From contig CAVZTX010000004.1 of NCBI GenBank assembly GCA_963778375.1, forward strand, positions 1 to 64,000: DNA of 64,000 bases, given 5' to 3'. Position 1 is the stretch's first letter, and every line of letters starts with the position of its first letter. Below are positions 52,799 to 62,128 of this stretch, one piece after another. Origin of the DNA: CAVZTX01 sp963778375. Lineage in GTDB: Bacteria > Chloroflexota > Ktedonobacteria > Ktedonobacterales > Ktedonobacteraceae. Below the pieces are notes generated by a model. It did no database searches and was not told where the DNA came from. It saw nothing but the letters and a program-made list of their open reading frames with translations. A program made the translations under genes and the position numbers.

Positions 52799-52948
52799 AC
52801 GCGCTCCTTTGGGTTGTTCCAGTGTTGCTTCTGAGTCGAGTACAGTACGATATTGCATGCTCTATACAAAATGCCTATAGGGATCTTTGTATGTAGTGTA
52901 GTGCGTAAATAGAAGCGAGTCAAGGAGAACAATGAGAAGGTGAAGGGG

Positions 52949-53020
52949 TGGGCGCTACTGGGCTCGAACCAGTGGCCTCTTCGGTGTGAACGAAGCGCTC
53001 TCCCACTGAGCTAAGCGCCC
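52949..53020 (-). tRNA. tRNA-Val (anticodon CAC)
   Basis: Read on the minus strand it folds as a full cloverleaf. The acceptor stem GGGCGCT/AGCGCCC is closed. The D arm has GCTC/GAGC and the anticodon stem CTTCG/CGAAG around TTCACAC (anticodon CAC, reading GUG). The T arm is ACTGG-TTCGAGC-CCAGT. The CCA end is not encoded. About 150 bases from pcm and convergent with nothing, it is a single tRNA gene. Confidence 0.96.
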
Positions 53021-53232
53021 TTGTTGTGACAGAAGTCACTATAGCATCGGAGGGAGGGAATGTCAAGCATTTTTGCAGCTTAACACGAGGGGCAACCAGA
53101 TAGGCGGTAGCACTTCCTCCCAATACGTGAATATAGGAGGTTCGGTGCTGCTTGATTGATGTTGAAAGCTTAGAAACTTTTTTTCTCCTTTAAAGGTACT
53201 TCCTTAAGAAAACAGACGACAATGTACGTAGG

Positions 53233-54177
53233 TTACCGTTCGGTCATGTAGGGGTCAAGCGCGTCTCGCAGTCCATCACCGACCAGGTTAAAGCTGAGCA
53301 CCGTCAAGAAGATCAGCAGGCCGGGCACAAATACCAGCCAGGGATCAACATCAATGTAGTTTTGCCCCAGGTCGATCATATTGCCCCAACTGGAGGTCGG
53401 CGGGGTGATGCCAAAGCCAAAGTAACTGAGCACCGACTCCAGGATGATGTTGGTGCCCACTAGCAACGTCGCGTTGACAATGATCGGTCCGGCCGCGTTG
53501 GGCAGAATATGGCGAAACATCATGCGTAAGCTGCGCGCTCCGATGGTGCGCGCTGCCAGCACATACTCGCGTTCCTTGAGCGCCAGAAATTCCCCGCGCA
53601 CCAGGCGCGCTGCATAGGTCCACCCAAAGATGGCTATCAAGATGATTACTGATTTGGGCGACCCATCGGAAAACGAGGCTGATAGGACGAAGAGCAGCAG
53701 ATAGAGTGGCACTGACAGGATCACATCGGTGAAGCGCATCAGCACGTTGTCCACGATCCCGCCAAAGTAGCCGGCGAAGGAGCCAATGCCGACGCCCAGC
53801 AGAATGGCCATGAACATCGAGGTCAATCCCACCAGCAGCGAGACCTGCCCACCCGCCATCGCACGCGCCATCGTATCTCGCCCCACATCATCGGTTCCAA
53901 ACGGATGCGCCCAGGTGGGACCGGCCAATGTCGAGGAGACATTCGTTACACTGATCAAATTGGGACTGAGCCGCCAAAACAGCGGTCCCGCGAAACAAAA
54001 GAGAAACATCAGGACTAAGGCTGATGCACCCACGACGGCCGCCCGGTTGCGGATAAAGCGATCAAAGATGATGCGTCCCTGGCTGCGCCGCTTCTGTATT
54101 AACTCTACCGTCGTTTCCAGAAACGGCTCGACGTCTTCCTGGGTGGTGGGGATATTGAGTTGGTCAGAGATTTCCAT
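53233..54177 (-). CDS. peptide/nickel-type ABC transporter permease (OppC/DppC-like)
   Basis: 314 residues. The N-terminal helix (RNRAAVVGASALVLMFLFCFAGPLFW) and extracellular segment (SNVSSTLAGPTWAHPFGTDDVGRDTMARAMAGG) are typical of DppC. The EAA-like cytoplasmic loop (AARTIGARSLRMMFRHILPNAAGPIIV) that docks the ATPase is complete. It forms the inner-membrane channel with the DppB-type permease 54 bases upstream in the operon. AGAGGAG lies before the ATG. The ATPase genes (DppD/F) are missing from the window. Confidence 0.94.
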   Translation of the reverse strand: MEISDQLNIPTTQEDVEPFLETTVELIQKRRSQGRIIFDRFIRNRAAVVGASALVLMFLFCFAGPLFWRLSPNLISVTNVSSTLAGPTWAHPFGTDDVGRDTMARAMAGGQVSLLVGLTSMFMAILLGVGIGSFAGYFGGIVDNVLMRFTDVILSVPLYLLLFVLSASFSDGSPKSVIILIAIFGWTYAARLVRGEFLALKEREYVLAARTIGARSLRMMFRHILPNAAGPIIVNATLLVGTNIILESVLSYFGFGITPPTSSWGNMIDLGQNYIDVDPWLVFVPGLLIFLTVLSFNLVGDGLRDALDPYMTER

Positions 54178-54230
54178 TGGTATCTCCTCTCCTCATTGGA
54201 AGGCCCGATGTAGCGCGCCCTCACCAAATG

Positions 54231-55193
54231 CTACGAATAACGAATGCGCGGATCCATCACCGCGTAAAGGATATCGGCAATCAGGTTAAACGAGATCACA
54301 AACACCGCGCCAATCATCAACATCGCCAGCAACACCGGATAGTCCCGCACCTCCAAGGAGGAGATAAAGAGCAAGCCCATGCCCGGCCAGGCAAAGACGC
54401 CTTCGGTAATCGTCGCACCGCCGGCCACCGCACCGAAATCAAGGGCCACCACGGTAATCAGTGGGATCACTGCATTACGTAAGGCATGCCTGACCAGGAT
54501 GCTGACCGGACCGACACCTTTGGCACGGGCCGTACGCATATAGTCTTGCTTGACTACCTCGATCATACTGGAGCGCATATAGCGACTCCACCCGGCAATA
54601 AAGCTCAGCGCCAGCACCGACATCGGTAAGATGATATGCTGGAAGCGATCAATGAAGGTGCCAAGCGGAGTGAAGGTGTAGCCAAGCGTCTGGGTTCCTG
54701 AGGTGGGCAGCCAATGGAGCGTGACGCCAAAGATATACTGGCCAAGGAGGCCGAAGAGGAAGATGGGCATGGCAATGCCGAAGTACGAGAGGGTGGTCAA
54801 AGAGTAATCGGTGATTGTACCCTGCCGTACGGCCGAGATAACTCCCAAGGTAATCGCCAGCACCAGCGCCAGTAGCAAGGCCAGGCCGAATAATTCGAGC
54901 GTGGCGGGAAAGCGCTGTCCAAGAATCTGTGACACCGGCAGATTGTTGGCGAACGAGAAGCCAAAGTTGCCGGTCAAGGACTGCCCCAGCCATTTGAAAT
55001 ACTGAATGTAGACCGGGTCATCCAGCCCAAAGTGGGCACGCAATGCAGCACGGCCAGCGGCACTCAAACGGGGGTTGAACAACACTTGCTCGGGTCCACC
55101 GGGCAACAGGTGAATTAAGACGAACATGAAAACGGACACCAAGAACAATAATGGGATCGCCTGCAACAACCGCCGAATGATATATCGGACCAT
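54231..55193 (-). CDS. peptide/nickel-type ABC transporter permease (OppB/DppB-like)
   Basis: 320 residues: MVRYIIRRLLQAIPLLFLVSVFMFVLIHLLPGGPEQVL (membrane helix and PGGP loop), FGLDDPVYIQYFKWLGQSLTGNFGFSF, then helices and the EAA-type loop ARAKGVGPVSILVRHALRNAVIPLITVVAL. The start is the ATG at 55193 with GGAGG nearby; a GTG at 55199 is the alternative. The order (binding protein, this permease, then OppC-like permease) is that of a peptide importer. It is in one transcription unit with its neighbours. Confidence 0.94.
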   Translation of the reverse strand: MVRYIIRRLLQAIPLLFLVSVFMFVLIHLLPGGPEQVLFNPRLSAAGRAALRAHFGLDDPVYIQYFKWLGQSLTGNFGFSFANNLPVSQILGQRFPATLELFGLALLLALVLAITLGVISAVRQGTITDYSLTTLSYFGIAMPIFLFGLLGQYIFGVTLHWLPTSGTQTLGYTFTPLGTFIDRFQHIILPMSVLALSFIAGWSRYMRSSMIEVVKQDYMRTARAKGVGPVSILVRHALRNAVIPLITVVALDFGAVAGGATITEGVFAWPGMGLLFISSLEVRDYPVLLAMLMIGAVFVISFNLIADILYAVMDPRIRYS

Positions 55194-55315
55194 AGACACC
55201 TCCAGTGATTTTCAGTAAGCACTCCTGGTTGAATACTCTAGAGGTATTCAACCAGGATCCACTTCTACATCACGTGCGACAATGCGAGAAACACGCCTAC
55301 CCGTGCTCTAGCTAC

Positions 55316-57010
55316 CTAGCACGTGCCGCCGGTACACCACCAGAGCCACACTTCGTTGTCCTCCTGAGCCCCATTGGGACCTGGAGTGTAGTTGTGTACA
55401 ACGTTTTTACTCATCGCGATGTCTACTGGGCTGTAGAGCGTGACGAACGGGAATTGTGTCAGATAGATCTGGTGGATCGAATTGAAGATCGTCTGGCGCG
55501 CATTGGTATCAGCGGTTGACTGCTCCTGTGTGTACAGGTTGTCAAGCTGATGGTTGCAGTAGAAGGTGATATTGAACCCACTCGGTGGAATCTGGTTGCA
55601 GGCTAGCAATGCGGCGTCATCAGGATCATAGCCCAAATTGTCCTCAAACTCAGCAATGTCAAACGTGCCAGGCTTGCCACCGGTCAGGAATGAACCAAAG
55701 AAGGTGCTGGCCGGATAGTTCTGGATATCCAGTTTGACGCCAATGGCCTGTAAGTCGGACTGCAAGACCAGCTGATCATCAGCACGCCAGAAATTGTTCG
55801 CCGTCGTCGAGTACTTGAACTCTAAGCGTTGCCCATTTTTCGCCATCACGCCATCGGAGCCTGCCTTCCAGCCATCGGAAGTCAGCACCGCTTTCGCAGC
55901 GGTAGGATCAAATGCAGGACAAGGAGCATTGGCCTGATACCCAGGCACATACGCTTTGCCATGGTCGGTACAGAGCGCTACCGCCTCACCACGTCGCGCC
56001 GTCGTGATCAGGGCGTTGTGGTCAATGGCCATCGCGATCGCTTTGCGCACATTCACATCCGTCCCCAGGATCGGATTGTGGAAGTCGAAGTACATCGCCT
56101 CGAAGTTCGACGAGTCGGGATTGGCCGAAAGCGTATAGTTGGTCAGGGCTTTGTACGCCGGAACCTTGGTGACATCCAGGAACCACGACGAATTAATGCT
56201 CCCAGCTTGCAGGTCTTTGAGAATCGTATCCTGGTCGGTTACGACACGGAACACAATCGAATTCAGGTAGGGCAAACCTTGAGCTGCCTGGTAGTAGTTG
56301 GGGTTCTTGACCACCGTATAGTGGTCACCGGGTTTGCTCTCACTCATCTTGAAAGGTCCGCTGGTCACCGAAGGGTTCAGGTTATCCGCTGAAGTCAGGA
56401 TCTTATCGGGAGCCATTGCGCTGAAAACGTGCGCTGGCAGGGGCGCAAATAAGCTATCGGTCCAGATCGAGAGGAACGGCGAGAAAGCCTGCTTGAGGTG
56501 GAAGGTGATCGACAGATTGTCCGGTGAGAGTGTCGTGCTGGTGATTAGGTTGAAGCCAATGGTAGTATCTGCAGGAAATTTGGCATTGGTCCATAGCCTC
56601 CAACTAAAGTCCACGTCTCTGGCATCCAGCGGCTGGCCATCGGACCACTTCAATCCAGGGCGCAGGTGAAACGTCCAGGTCTTGAGGTCGGCGCTGATCC
56701 CGTTATTGGCCGTAGTTGGCAACTCGGTCACGATACCGGGATGAATCTGCCCCTGCGCGTCACCATAGAAGAGCGGCGCATAAAGGGTCTGATCTACTAT
56801 ATTCGAGAAGGTCTCCGACGAGGCATTGGTGATCAACGAATTTGGCTCTTCATATAGGTCATCGGTCCAGGTGCCTCCATGAACCGATGCGCTACTACTA
56901 GAAGTGCTTGGCGTAGCTGGCCCTCCACAGGCAGCCAGCAGGAGTACCACCACCGATAGCATCGAAAAGGCCAGCATCAGAAATCGTGGTCGCAGTTTTT
57001 TATACATCAT
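55316..57010 (-). CDS. peptide ABC transporter substrate-binding lipoprotein (OppA/DppA-like)
   Basis: 564 residues. The signal is RFLMLAFSMLSVVVLLLAACGG with lipobox LAAC. The bacterial extracellular solute-binding type 5 fold follows: GGTWTDDLYEEPNSL, LKTWTFHLRPGLKWSDGQPLDARDVDFSWR, ITFHLKQAFSPFLSIWTD, VRKAIAMAIDHNAL, and YNPDDAALLACNQ-like GYDPDDAALLACNQ. The start ATG at 57010 follows AGGAGGG. This protein captures an oligopeptide or similar ligand and delivers it to the two downstream permeases. An unusual palindrome precedes the promoter. Confidence 0.94.
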   Translation of the reverse strand: MMYKKLRPRFLMLAFSMLSVVVLLLAACGGPATPSTSSSSASVHGGTWTDDLYEEPNSLITNASSETFSNIVDQTLYAPLFYGDAQGQIHPGIVTELPTTANNGISADLKTWTFHLRPGLKWSDGQPLDARDVDFSWRLWTNAKFPADTTIGFNLITSTTLSPDNLSITFHLKQAFSPFLSIWTDSLFAPLPAHVFSAMAPDKILTSADNLNPSVTSGPFKMSESKPGDHYTVVKNPNYYQAAQGLPYLNSIVFRVVTDQDTILKDLQAGSINSSWFLDVTKVPAYKALTNYTLSANPDSSNFEAMYFDFHNPILGTDVNVRKAIAMAIDHNALITTARRGEAVALCTDHGKAYVPGYQANAPCPAFDPTAAKAVLTSDGWKAGSDGVMAKNGQRLEFKYSTTANNFWRADDQLVLQSDLQAIGVKLDIQNYPASTFFGSFLTGGKPGTFDIAEFEDNLGYDPDDAALLACNQIPPSGFNITFYCNHQLDNLYTQEQSTADTNARQTIFNSIHQIYLTQFPFVTLYSPVDIAMSKNVVHNYTPGPNGAQEDNEVWLWWCTGGTC

Positions 57011-57145
57011 TTCCCTCCTAAAAAAATAAACTTGAGGAATCAGGTTACCCGCCTTCGCAGGTTTGCCTACCAGAACCAAACGAGTTGCTCAGAAAGGTCT
57101 TGGAGTGGCCTTTCTTGTACCGTTTCTAAAATGATACAGCGCTTG

Positions 57146-57166
57146 ATGCACCATGCTATGGTGCAT
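57146..57166. promoter_or_regulatory. dyad ATGCACCAT-GCT-ATGGTGCAT between opp and the NB-ARC gene
   Basis: Perfect 9-bp arms with a 3-bp centre. A diverged copy of this site, including the GAGTGCATTA that follows it, lies at 57332-57364 just before the NB-ARC gene (24 of 34 positions match). It may be bound by one regulator that controls both directions. Confidence 0.6.
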
Positions 57167-57196
57167 TTGAGTGCATTATCAAGTTATTTTTCTCAT

Positions 57197-57223
57197 CGAT
57201 CCAGCGACCTCTTCGCTGGATCG
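57197..57223. promoter_or_regulatory. 11-bp inverted repeat in the opp promoter region
   Basis: CGATCCAGCGA (57197-57207) and TCGCTGGATCG (57213-57223) pair perfectly around CCTCT. Neither side is followed by a T-run, so an operator or an RNA hairpin is more likely than a terminator. Confidence 0.5.
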
Positions 57224-57331
57224 TGCTTGCCCACAATTTTGAAGGCCCTTCTTCTCTTTGCCCTAGCAGACCGTTAGATGTCTGTGAGGATCGATCTCGA
57301 AGAAGCGTATTCCTAATGATAGCGGATAGGA

Positions 57332-57364
57332 TGCACCGGGTCGTGGTGTATCGAAGTGCATTAC
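57332..57364. promoter_or_regulatory. second copy of the opp/NB-ARC dyad
   Basis: ATGCACC...GGTGTAT followed by AAGTGCATTAC is a variant of the site at 57146. It lies 19 bases upstream of the NB-ARC gene start. Confidence 0.5.
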
Positions 57365-57382
57365 TATGTTTAGAGGCAGGAG

Positions 57383-59821
57383 ATGCTGGACAGCAGTACA
57401 TCCTCTCCATTCGGAGAACTGTTCAAAGCCCTTCGAAGGCGCAGCCACCTCACCCAACAGGAGGTCGCCGCCCAATGCGGCATCCACCGCAATACGGTAG
57501 GCCGATGGGAACGAGGAGATGTGCTTCCCGACAGTTGAGGCATGGTGCTCGAACTAGCCAGTGTGCTGCACCTCGACGACTGGGAGACACGACAGCTCCT
57601 GGAAGCCAGTCTCACAGCGCTAGCTCCCTCGTGGTATATCCCCTTCCCCCGAAATCCCCTCTTTACCGGGCGTGAGGAGGTCTTGCGCAACATACATGAA
57701 CACGTGCAGGTCGATCAAGCTAACGCACTCTTCTCGTCCTATGCCTTGCAGGGGCTAGGAGGCATAGGCAAAACCCAGACCGTGCTGGAGTACGCCTACC
57801 GGCATAGCCAGGACTACTCAGCTATCTTCTGGGTGCAAGCAGAGACGCTTGAGAGTATCACTGGCAGTATTTTGCAGATCGCCGACCTGCTTAGGCTACC
57901 TGAACGGCAGGGAGCTAAGCAGCAACAGGTCGTGGCAGCGGTTGAGCACTGGCTGGGACAGCATCGTGATTGGCTGCTGATCTGGGACAACGTGGAGGAT
58001 GTGGATATGCTGCACCGCTTTCTTCCTTCTGCGCGGAATGGAACTATCCTGCTGACGACGCGCTGCCAGGCGCTGGGTACCCTGGCTCAGGGGATCGAGC
58101 TCACGCCGCTTTCTTCAGAAGAAGGGCAGTTGTTCTTGCTCCGGCGCACCAAGCTCGTAGGCCCAACAGCTTGCCGAGAGCAAATGCACCACCTGACCGA
58201 GCAAGCGCCTGAAGAGTACGCAGCATCGCAGGAACTGGTAAGGCTACTGGATGGACTCCCCTTAGCCCTAGACCAGGTTGGAGCCTATGTGGAGGAAACA
58301 AGATGTAGCCTGGCTCACTATCTGCACTCCTATGAGCGCCACCGAGGGCAGTTACTCGCTCGACGCGGGAGGCCGCAAGGGGATCACCCCGCCTCAGTGA
58401 TGGCTACCTTCTCTTTGACCTACGCACGGATGACACAGGTTCATCCTGCCGCTGCCGAATTACTCTGCCTGTGTGTGTGGTTCGCGGCTGAGGGGATTCC
58501 TGAAGAGTTGCTTGTGGGAGGAGCTTCTCATCTGGGGCCGGTGCTTGGACCAGTGGTGGCGGATCCTTATCAGCTCGATGAATTGATTGCGGCGCTAAGC
58601 ACTTTCTCTTTGGTGCAGCGGCAAGCAGAGGCGCGAACACTCTCCATCCATCGCCTGGTCCAGGTCGTTCTGCGGGAAAGAATGGGTGAGCAGGAGCGAG
58701 CGCAGTGGCAGCAGCGGGCCCTTCTCGTGCTCGAAGCCCTGTTCCCCGAACCTGAAATCGCCGCTCAAGAAGTTTGGGGGCAGTGTGAGCGAATCCTGCC
58801 GCATGCGCTGGCGTGCGTTACTAGAGTGCCAGATCGGACAGGTGGCCAGGTTCTGGCGAGGTTACTGCTGAAAGTGGCGAACTATCTGCGGGGGTGTGCC
58901 CAGTACGAGCAAGCGGAACCTTTGTATAAGCGAGCCGTGCGCATCTGGGAACAACAAGAGGCGGGATCGGAGCACCTTCAAGTGGCCTTCTCGGTAGGTA
59001 GACTGGCGTTCCTCTACACTGAGCAGGGTCGATATGAGCAAGCGGAACCTTTGTATAAGCGAGCCGTGCACATCTGGGAACAACAAAAGGTAGGATCGAA
59101 GCATCCTATTATGGCTCGTCTGATGAATGGGTTGGCGGTTCTCTATGCTGATCGGGGCGAGTATGAGCAAGCGGAATCATTATATCAGCAAGCCTTGCAT
59201 ATCTTGCAACAAACACTAGGGCCAGAACATCCTCAGGTGGCGGCATATCCGCTTCACAATTTGGCGTACCTCTACACTGAGCAGGGTCGATACGAGCGGG
59301 CGGAGATGTTCTATCAGGAGGCGTTGCGAATTTTGGAACAGAAATTGGGACTGGAACATCCCTGGGTGGCTGAGCAGCTTAATGGTCTGGCAAACATCCG
59401 TGAGAAGCAGGGTCGATACGAGCAAGCAGAACTTTTCTATCAGGAGGCGCTACGCATTTTCGAACAAGGATGGGGACCGGAACATCCCTGGGTAGCTTGC
59501 CCACTCAACGGTTTGGCGAACCTTTACACAGAGCAAGGCAATTACAAGCAAGCAGAACTATTGTACGAGCGTGCCCTGGCCATTCGGGAACGCCTATGGC
59601 AGCAGCATCCCGAGACGGCTCAAACACTGTACGACTTTGCCACCTGCTCTCAGAAGCAAGGCCATTTCGTCAAAGCAGCGTCTCTCTATAAGCGTGCAAT
59701 ACAGATACGTTCGCAGTTGCTTGGAGACCTCCATCCCAAAACCATCGAAACTCGAAAGCAGTATGCTGAAGTGAGTGGAAAATCGCAAGAAATTGGTTCC
59801 ATGGCACGTTTCAACGAATAA
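57383..59821 (+). pseudogene. XRE-NB-ARC-TPR (STAND) protein interrupted by one in-frame TGA
   Basis: The ATG at 57383, with AGGAG before it, opens an XRE helix-turn-helix (GELFKALRRRSHLTQQEVAAQCGIHRNTVGRWERGDVLPDS). This runs into a TGA at 57536-57538. The same frame continues as GMVLELASVLHLDDWETRQLL, then GREEVLRNIHEH, the P-loop LQGLGGIGKTQTVLEYAYR, LLIWDNVEDVDML, ILLTTR and LDGLPLALDQVGAYVEE (NB-ARC). Seven or so TPR units of 42 residues then follow, each ending in QAEPLYKRAV-, QAELFYQEAL- or similar. The TGA probably stands for CGA (Arg), one transition away. STAND proteins of this type are ATP-switched regulators or defence sensors. As it stands the DNA-binding head is separated; translation could restart at the ATG at 57542. 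Confidence 0.85.
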
Positions 59822-59876
59822 GCAAAAGGAGATTGCCCTGATTCATATGTCAGAGCTATCCCCTCTAACTTCTGCA

Positions 59877-61397
59877 TTACTGTTCTTCCGCTGTTTTGCG
59901 CATCGTTGGGAAGAGGATTACGTCACGGATGGATTCCTGATCGGCTATGAGCATGGCCAGGCGATCAACGCCGATGCCAACCCCGCCGGTTGGTGGCATA
60001 CCAACCTCCATGGCTTCCAGGAAGTCTTCATCGAGCACCTGGGCTTCATCGTCGCCCTGGGTGCGCTGGCGCATTTGATCCTCAAAACGGGCGCGTTGAT
60101 CGAGTGGGTCGTTCAACTCGGTGAAGGCATTGCCTAACTCTAATCCGCCAACAAAAGGTTGGAAGCGTTCTACCATGCCAGGAAGCTCACGATGGGACTT
60201 TGTCAGCGGTGACACGTCAAGTGGATAGTCGATCAGGAATAATGCTTGACGCAGCGCGGAAATGCCTTTGCGAAACATGGCTCCCTTGAGATCATCGATT
60301 AAGCGGCCACGACCCAACTTTGGATCGGCCTCATAGCCCTGGACACGCATCTCTGCTGCCAGGCTTTCCTTGTCAGGGAAACGATTGACATCGATGCCGG
60401 TAAACTCTTCAATCGCGTTGAGCAAGCGGTAGCGAGGCCAGGGTGGGGTCAAGTCGATCTCAGTCCCTTGATAGGTAATGAGTTGTGAGCCTTTGACCTC
60501 CTGGGCTATAAAGCTGATCATTTCTTCTACAAGCTGCATGATATCGTTGTAGTCTGCATAGGCCTGGTAGCATTCCATCATGGTAAATTCAGGATTATGG
60601 TTGCGATCAATGCCCTCATTGCGGAAATTACGCCCGATCTCATACACTCGCTCAAAGCCGCCCACGATCAAGCGCTTAAGATAGAGTTCTACAGCTATAC
60701 GAAGGTACAAATCGCGATCTAAGGTATTATGGTGCGTAATAAAGGGACGAGCAGTGGCCCCACCATACAATGGCTGTAGGACGGGGGTTTCAACTTCGAT
60801 GAAGCCATGCTCATCAAGGTAGCGACGCATAGCTGTGATTGTGCGGCTGCGGGTGATAAACACTTGCCGGGCTTCGTCTCCATTGGCGATGAAGTCAAGG
60901 TAGCGCTTGCGCTGGCGCGTCTCTTTGTCTTCAAGCCCATGATACTTTTCAGGCAGTGGACGTAGTCCCTTGGCAATGATGCGAAATTCACGTGCGTGCA
61001 GAGTACGTTCACCTGTACGCGTGACAAACAGGAATCCGCTGACCTGGATGAAGTCACCAAGGTCGAGCAGTTTGAGCATCTTGTAGGCATCTTCTCCGAT
61101 GTCGTTGATGCGGAAGTAGATCTGGATACGTCCGGTACCGTCTTCAATTTGGGCGAAGGCTGCCTTGCCCATTTCGCGCAGCAAGCGAACGCGCCCTGTG
61201 AGGGTAAATGAACCTTCTGGTCCTTGCCACTCTTCAAAGTGCTGTAGTACTTCTACAATGGTGCGCGTTCTTTCTACATGATTCGGATACGGGTTAATAC
61301 CTTGTTCTTGCAGTGTACGCAGACGTTGTCGTCGTGCTTCCTCTTCGCTTATTAAGCTAGCTGAGGCTGGAATAATCCTTTGCTGGTTCTCCGCCAT
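59877..61397 (-). CDS. lysS: lysine--tRNA ligase (class II)
   Basis: 506 residues. The OB-fold anticodon-binding domain (FTLTGRVRLLREMGKAAFAQIEDGTGRIQIYF) is followed by the class II core: FIEVETPVLQPLYGGATARPF (motif 1 region), RVYEIGRNFRNEGIDRNHNPEFTMMECYQAYADYND (motif 2) and the terminal GVGIGVDRLAMLIADQESIRDVILFPTMR (motif 3). The enzyme charges tRNA-Lys. The start is taken at the ATG at 61397 (MAENQQRI); a longer in-frame start at 61484 exists but adds non-family sequence. It converges with the NB-ARC gene, 55 bases apart. Confidence 0.97.
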   Translation of the reverse strand: MAENQQRIIPASASLISEEEARRQRLRTLQEQGINPYPNHVERTRTIVEVLQHFEEWQGPEGSFTLTGRVRLLREMGKAAFAQIEDGTGRIQIYFRINDIGEDAYKMLKLLDLGDFIQVSGFLFVTRTGERTLHAREFRIIAKGLRPLPEKYHGLEDKETRQRKRYLDFIANGDEARQVFITRSRTITAMRRYLDEHGFIEVETPVLQPLYGGATARPFITHHNTLDRDLYLRIAVELYLKRLIVGGFERVYEIGRNFRNEGIDRNHNPEFTMMECYQAYADYNDIMQLVEEMISFIAQEVKGSQLITYQGTEIDLTPPWPRYRLLNAIEEFTGIDVNRFPDKESLAAEMRVQGYEADPKLGRGRLIDDLKGAMFRKGISALRQALFLIDYPLDVSPLTKSHRELPGMVERFQPFVGGLELGNAFTELNDPLDQRARFEDQMRQRTQGDDEAQVLDEDFLEAMEVGMPPTGGVGIGVDRLAMLIADQESIRDVILFPTMRKTAEEQ

Positions 61398-61503
61398 AGT
61401 TTTTCTTATGCTCCTTCGACATTTTGCGAACCATTCTAACATTGATTTTAGTGTTTTGCACCATCTGGAAACAAAATGGGCCATTTAACTTCCTCCTGCT
61501 GAC

Positions 61504-61545
61504 AAAAAACCGACCTGCGGCACCTCGGTACGGGCCACAGGTCGG
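61504..61545 (-). terminator. rho-independent terminator of greA
   Basis: On the minus strand CCGACCTG pairs with CAGGTCGG around an 18-nt loop and is followed by TTTTTT (AAAAAA at 61504-61509 on the plus strand). It lies directly behind the greA stop. Confidence 0.85.
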
Positions 61546-61576
61546 TCGGTTGCTGCTACTTTTGGGTGGGAAAGAT

Positions 61577-62041
61577 TTATGCGATGGTGAGGATGGTATA
61601 TTCTTTCACACCGCCGGGCGTAGAGACAATCACGAGATCGCCTACTTTATGGCCCAGCAATGCTTTACCTACTGGAGATTCATTAGAAATGCGTCCAGCA
61701 GATGGATTGGCTTCGAATGCACCGACAAGCGTATAGCAACACTCACGATCATCGTTTGTGCGGACACGCACAACGGAGCCGAGAGAAACCAAATCCGAGT
61801 CTATTCTGCTAATGGACTTGGCCTTTGCGAGCAGTTGCTCAAGTTCTATAATGCGCCCTTCGAGACGTGCCTGTTCATTTTTAGCATCCTCATAGGCAGC
61901 ATTATCAATTACATCGCCCGCTTCCTTGGCATCATGAAGATATTGAGCGACCTCAGCCCGTCTAGTAGTACGCAGAAATTCCAATTGGCTCAGTGCTCGT
62001 TGTCGACCATCGTCGGTGAGAAATACCTCCTGTGTCTCCAT
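61577..62041 (-). CDS. greA: transcription elongation factor GreA
   Basis: 154 residues. The long N-terminal coiled coil (GRQRALSQLEFLRTTRRAEVAQYLHDAKEAGDVIDNAAYEDAKNEQARLEGRIIELEQLLAKA) carries the acidic tip DVIDNAAYEDAK that stimulates RNA cleavage by stalled polymerase. The C-terminal FKBP-like domain follows (VSLGSVVRVRTNDDRECCYTLVG and SPVGKALLGHKVGDLVIVSTPGGVKEYTIL). AAGGGAAA precedes the start; the gene ends in a strong terminator. It is upstream of lysS in the same direction, 180 bases apart. Confidence 0.96.
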   Translation of the reverse strand: METQEVFLTDDGRQRALSQLEFLRTTRRAEVAQYLHDAKEAGDVIDNAAYEDAKNEQARLEGRIIELEQLLAKAKSISRIDSDLVSLGSVVRVRTNDDRECCYTLVGAFEANPSAGRISNESPVGKALLGHKVGDLVIVSTPGGVKEYTILTIA

Positions 62042-62128
62042 TTCTGTTTCCCTTCATAAGTCTGGCAGGGAGCCTTACCTCCTCTTACCATATCTCATTC
62101 ACCTGTCCCATATATACGAGAAAGGTGA

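Noticed and set aside
57536..57538. Second selenocysteine codon in the STAND gene
   Set aside because: No SECIS-like stem with a GGUCU loop follows, and Arg (CGA) is the simple ancestral reading.
61398..61500. T-box or attenuator in front of lysS
   Set aside because: The only strong hairpin nearby (61504-61545) lies behind greA with a U-run in its direction and is best read as the greA terminator.
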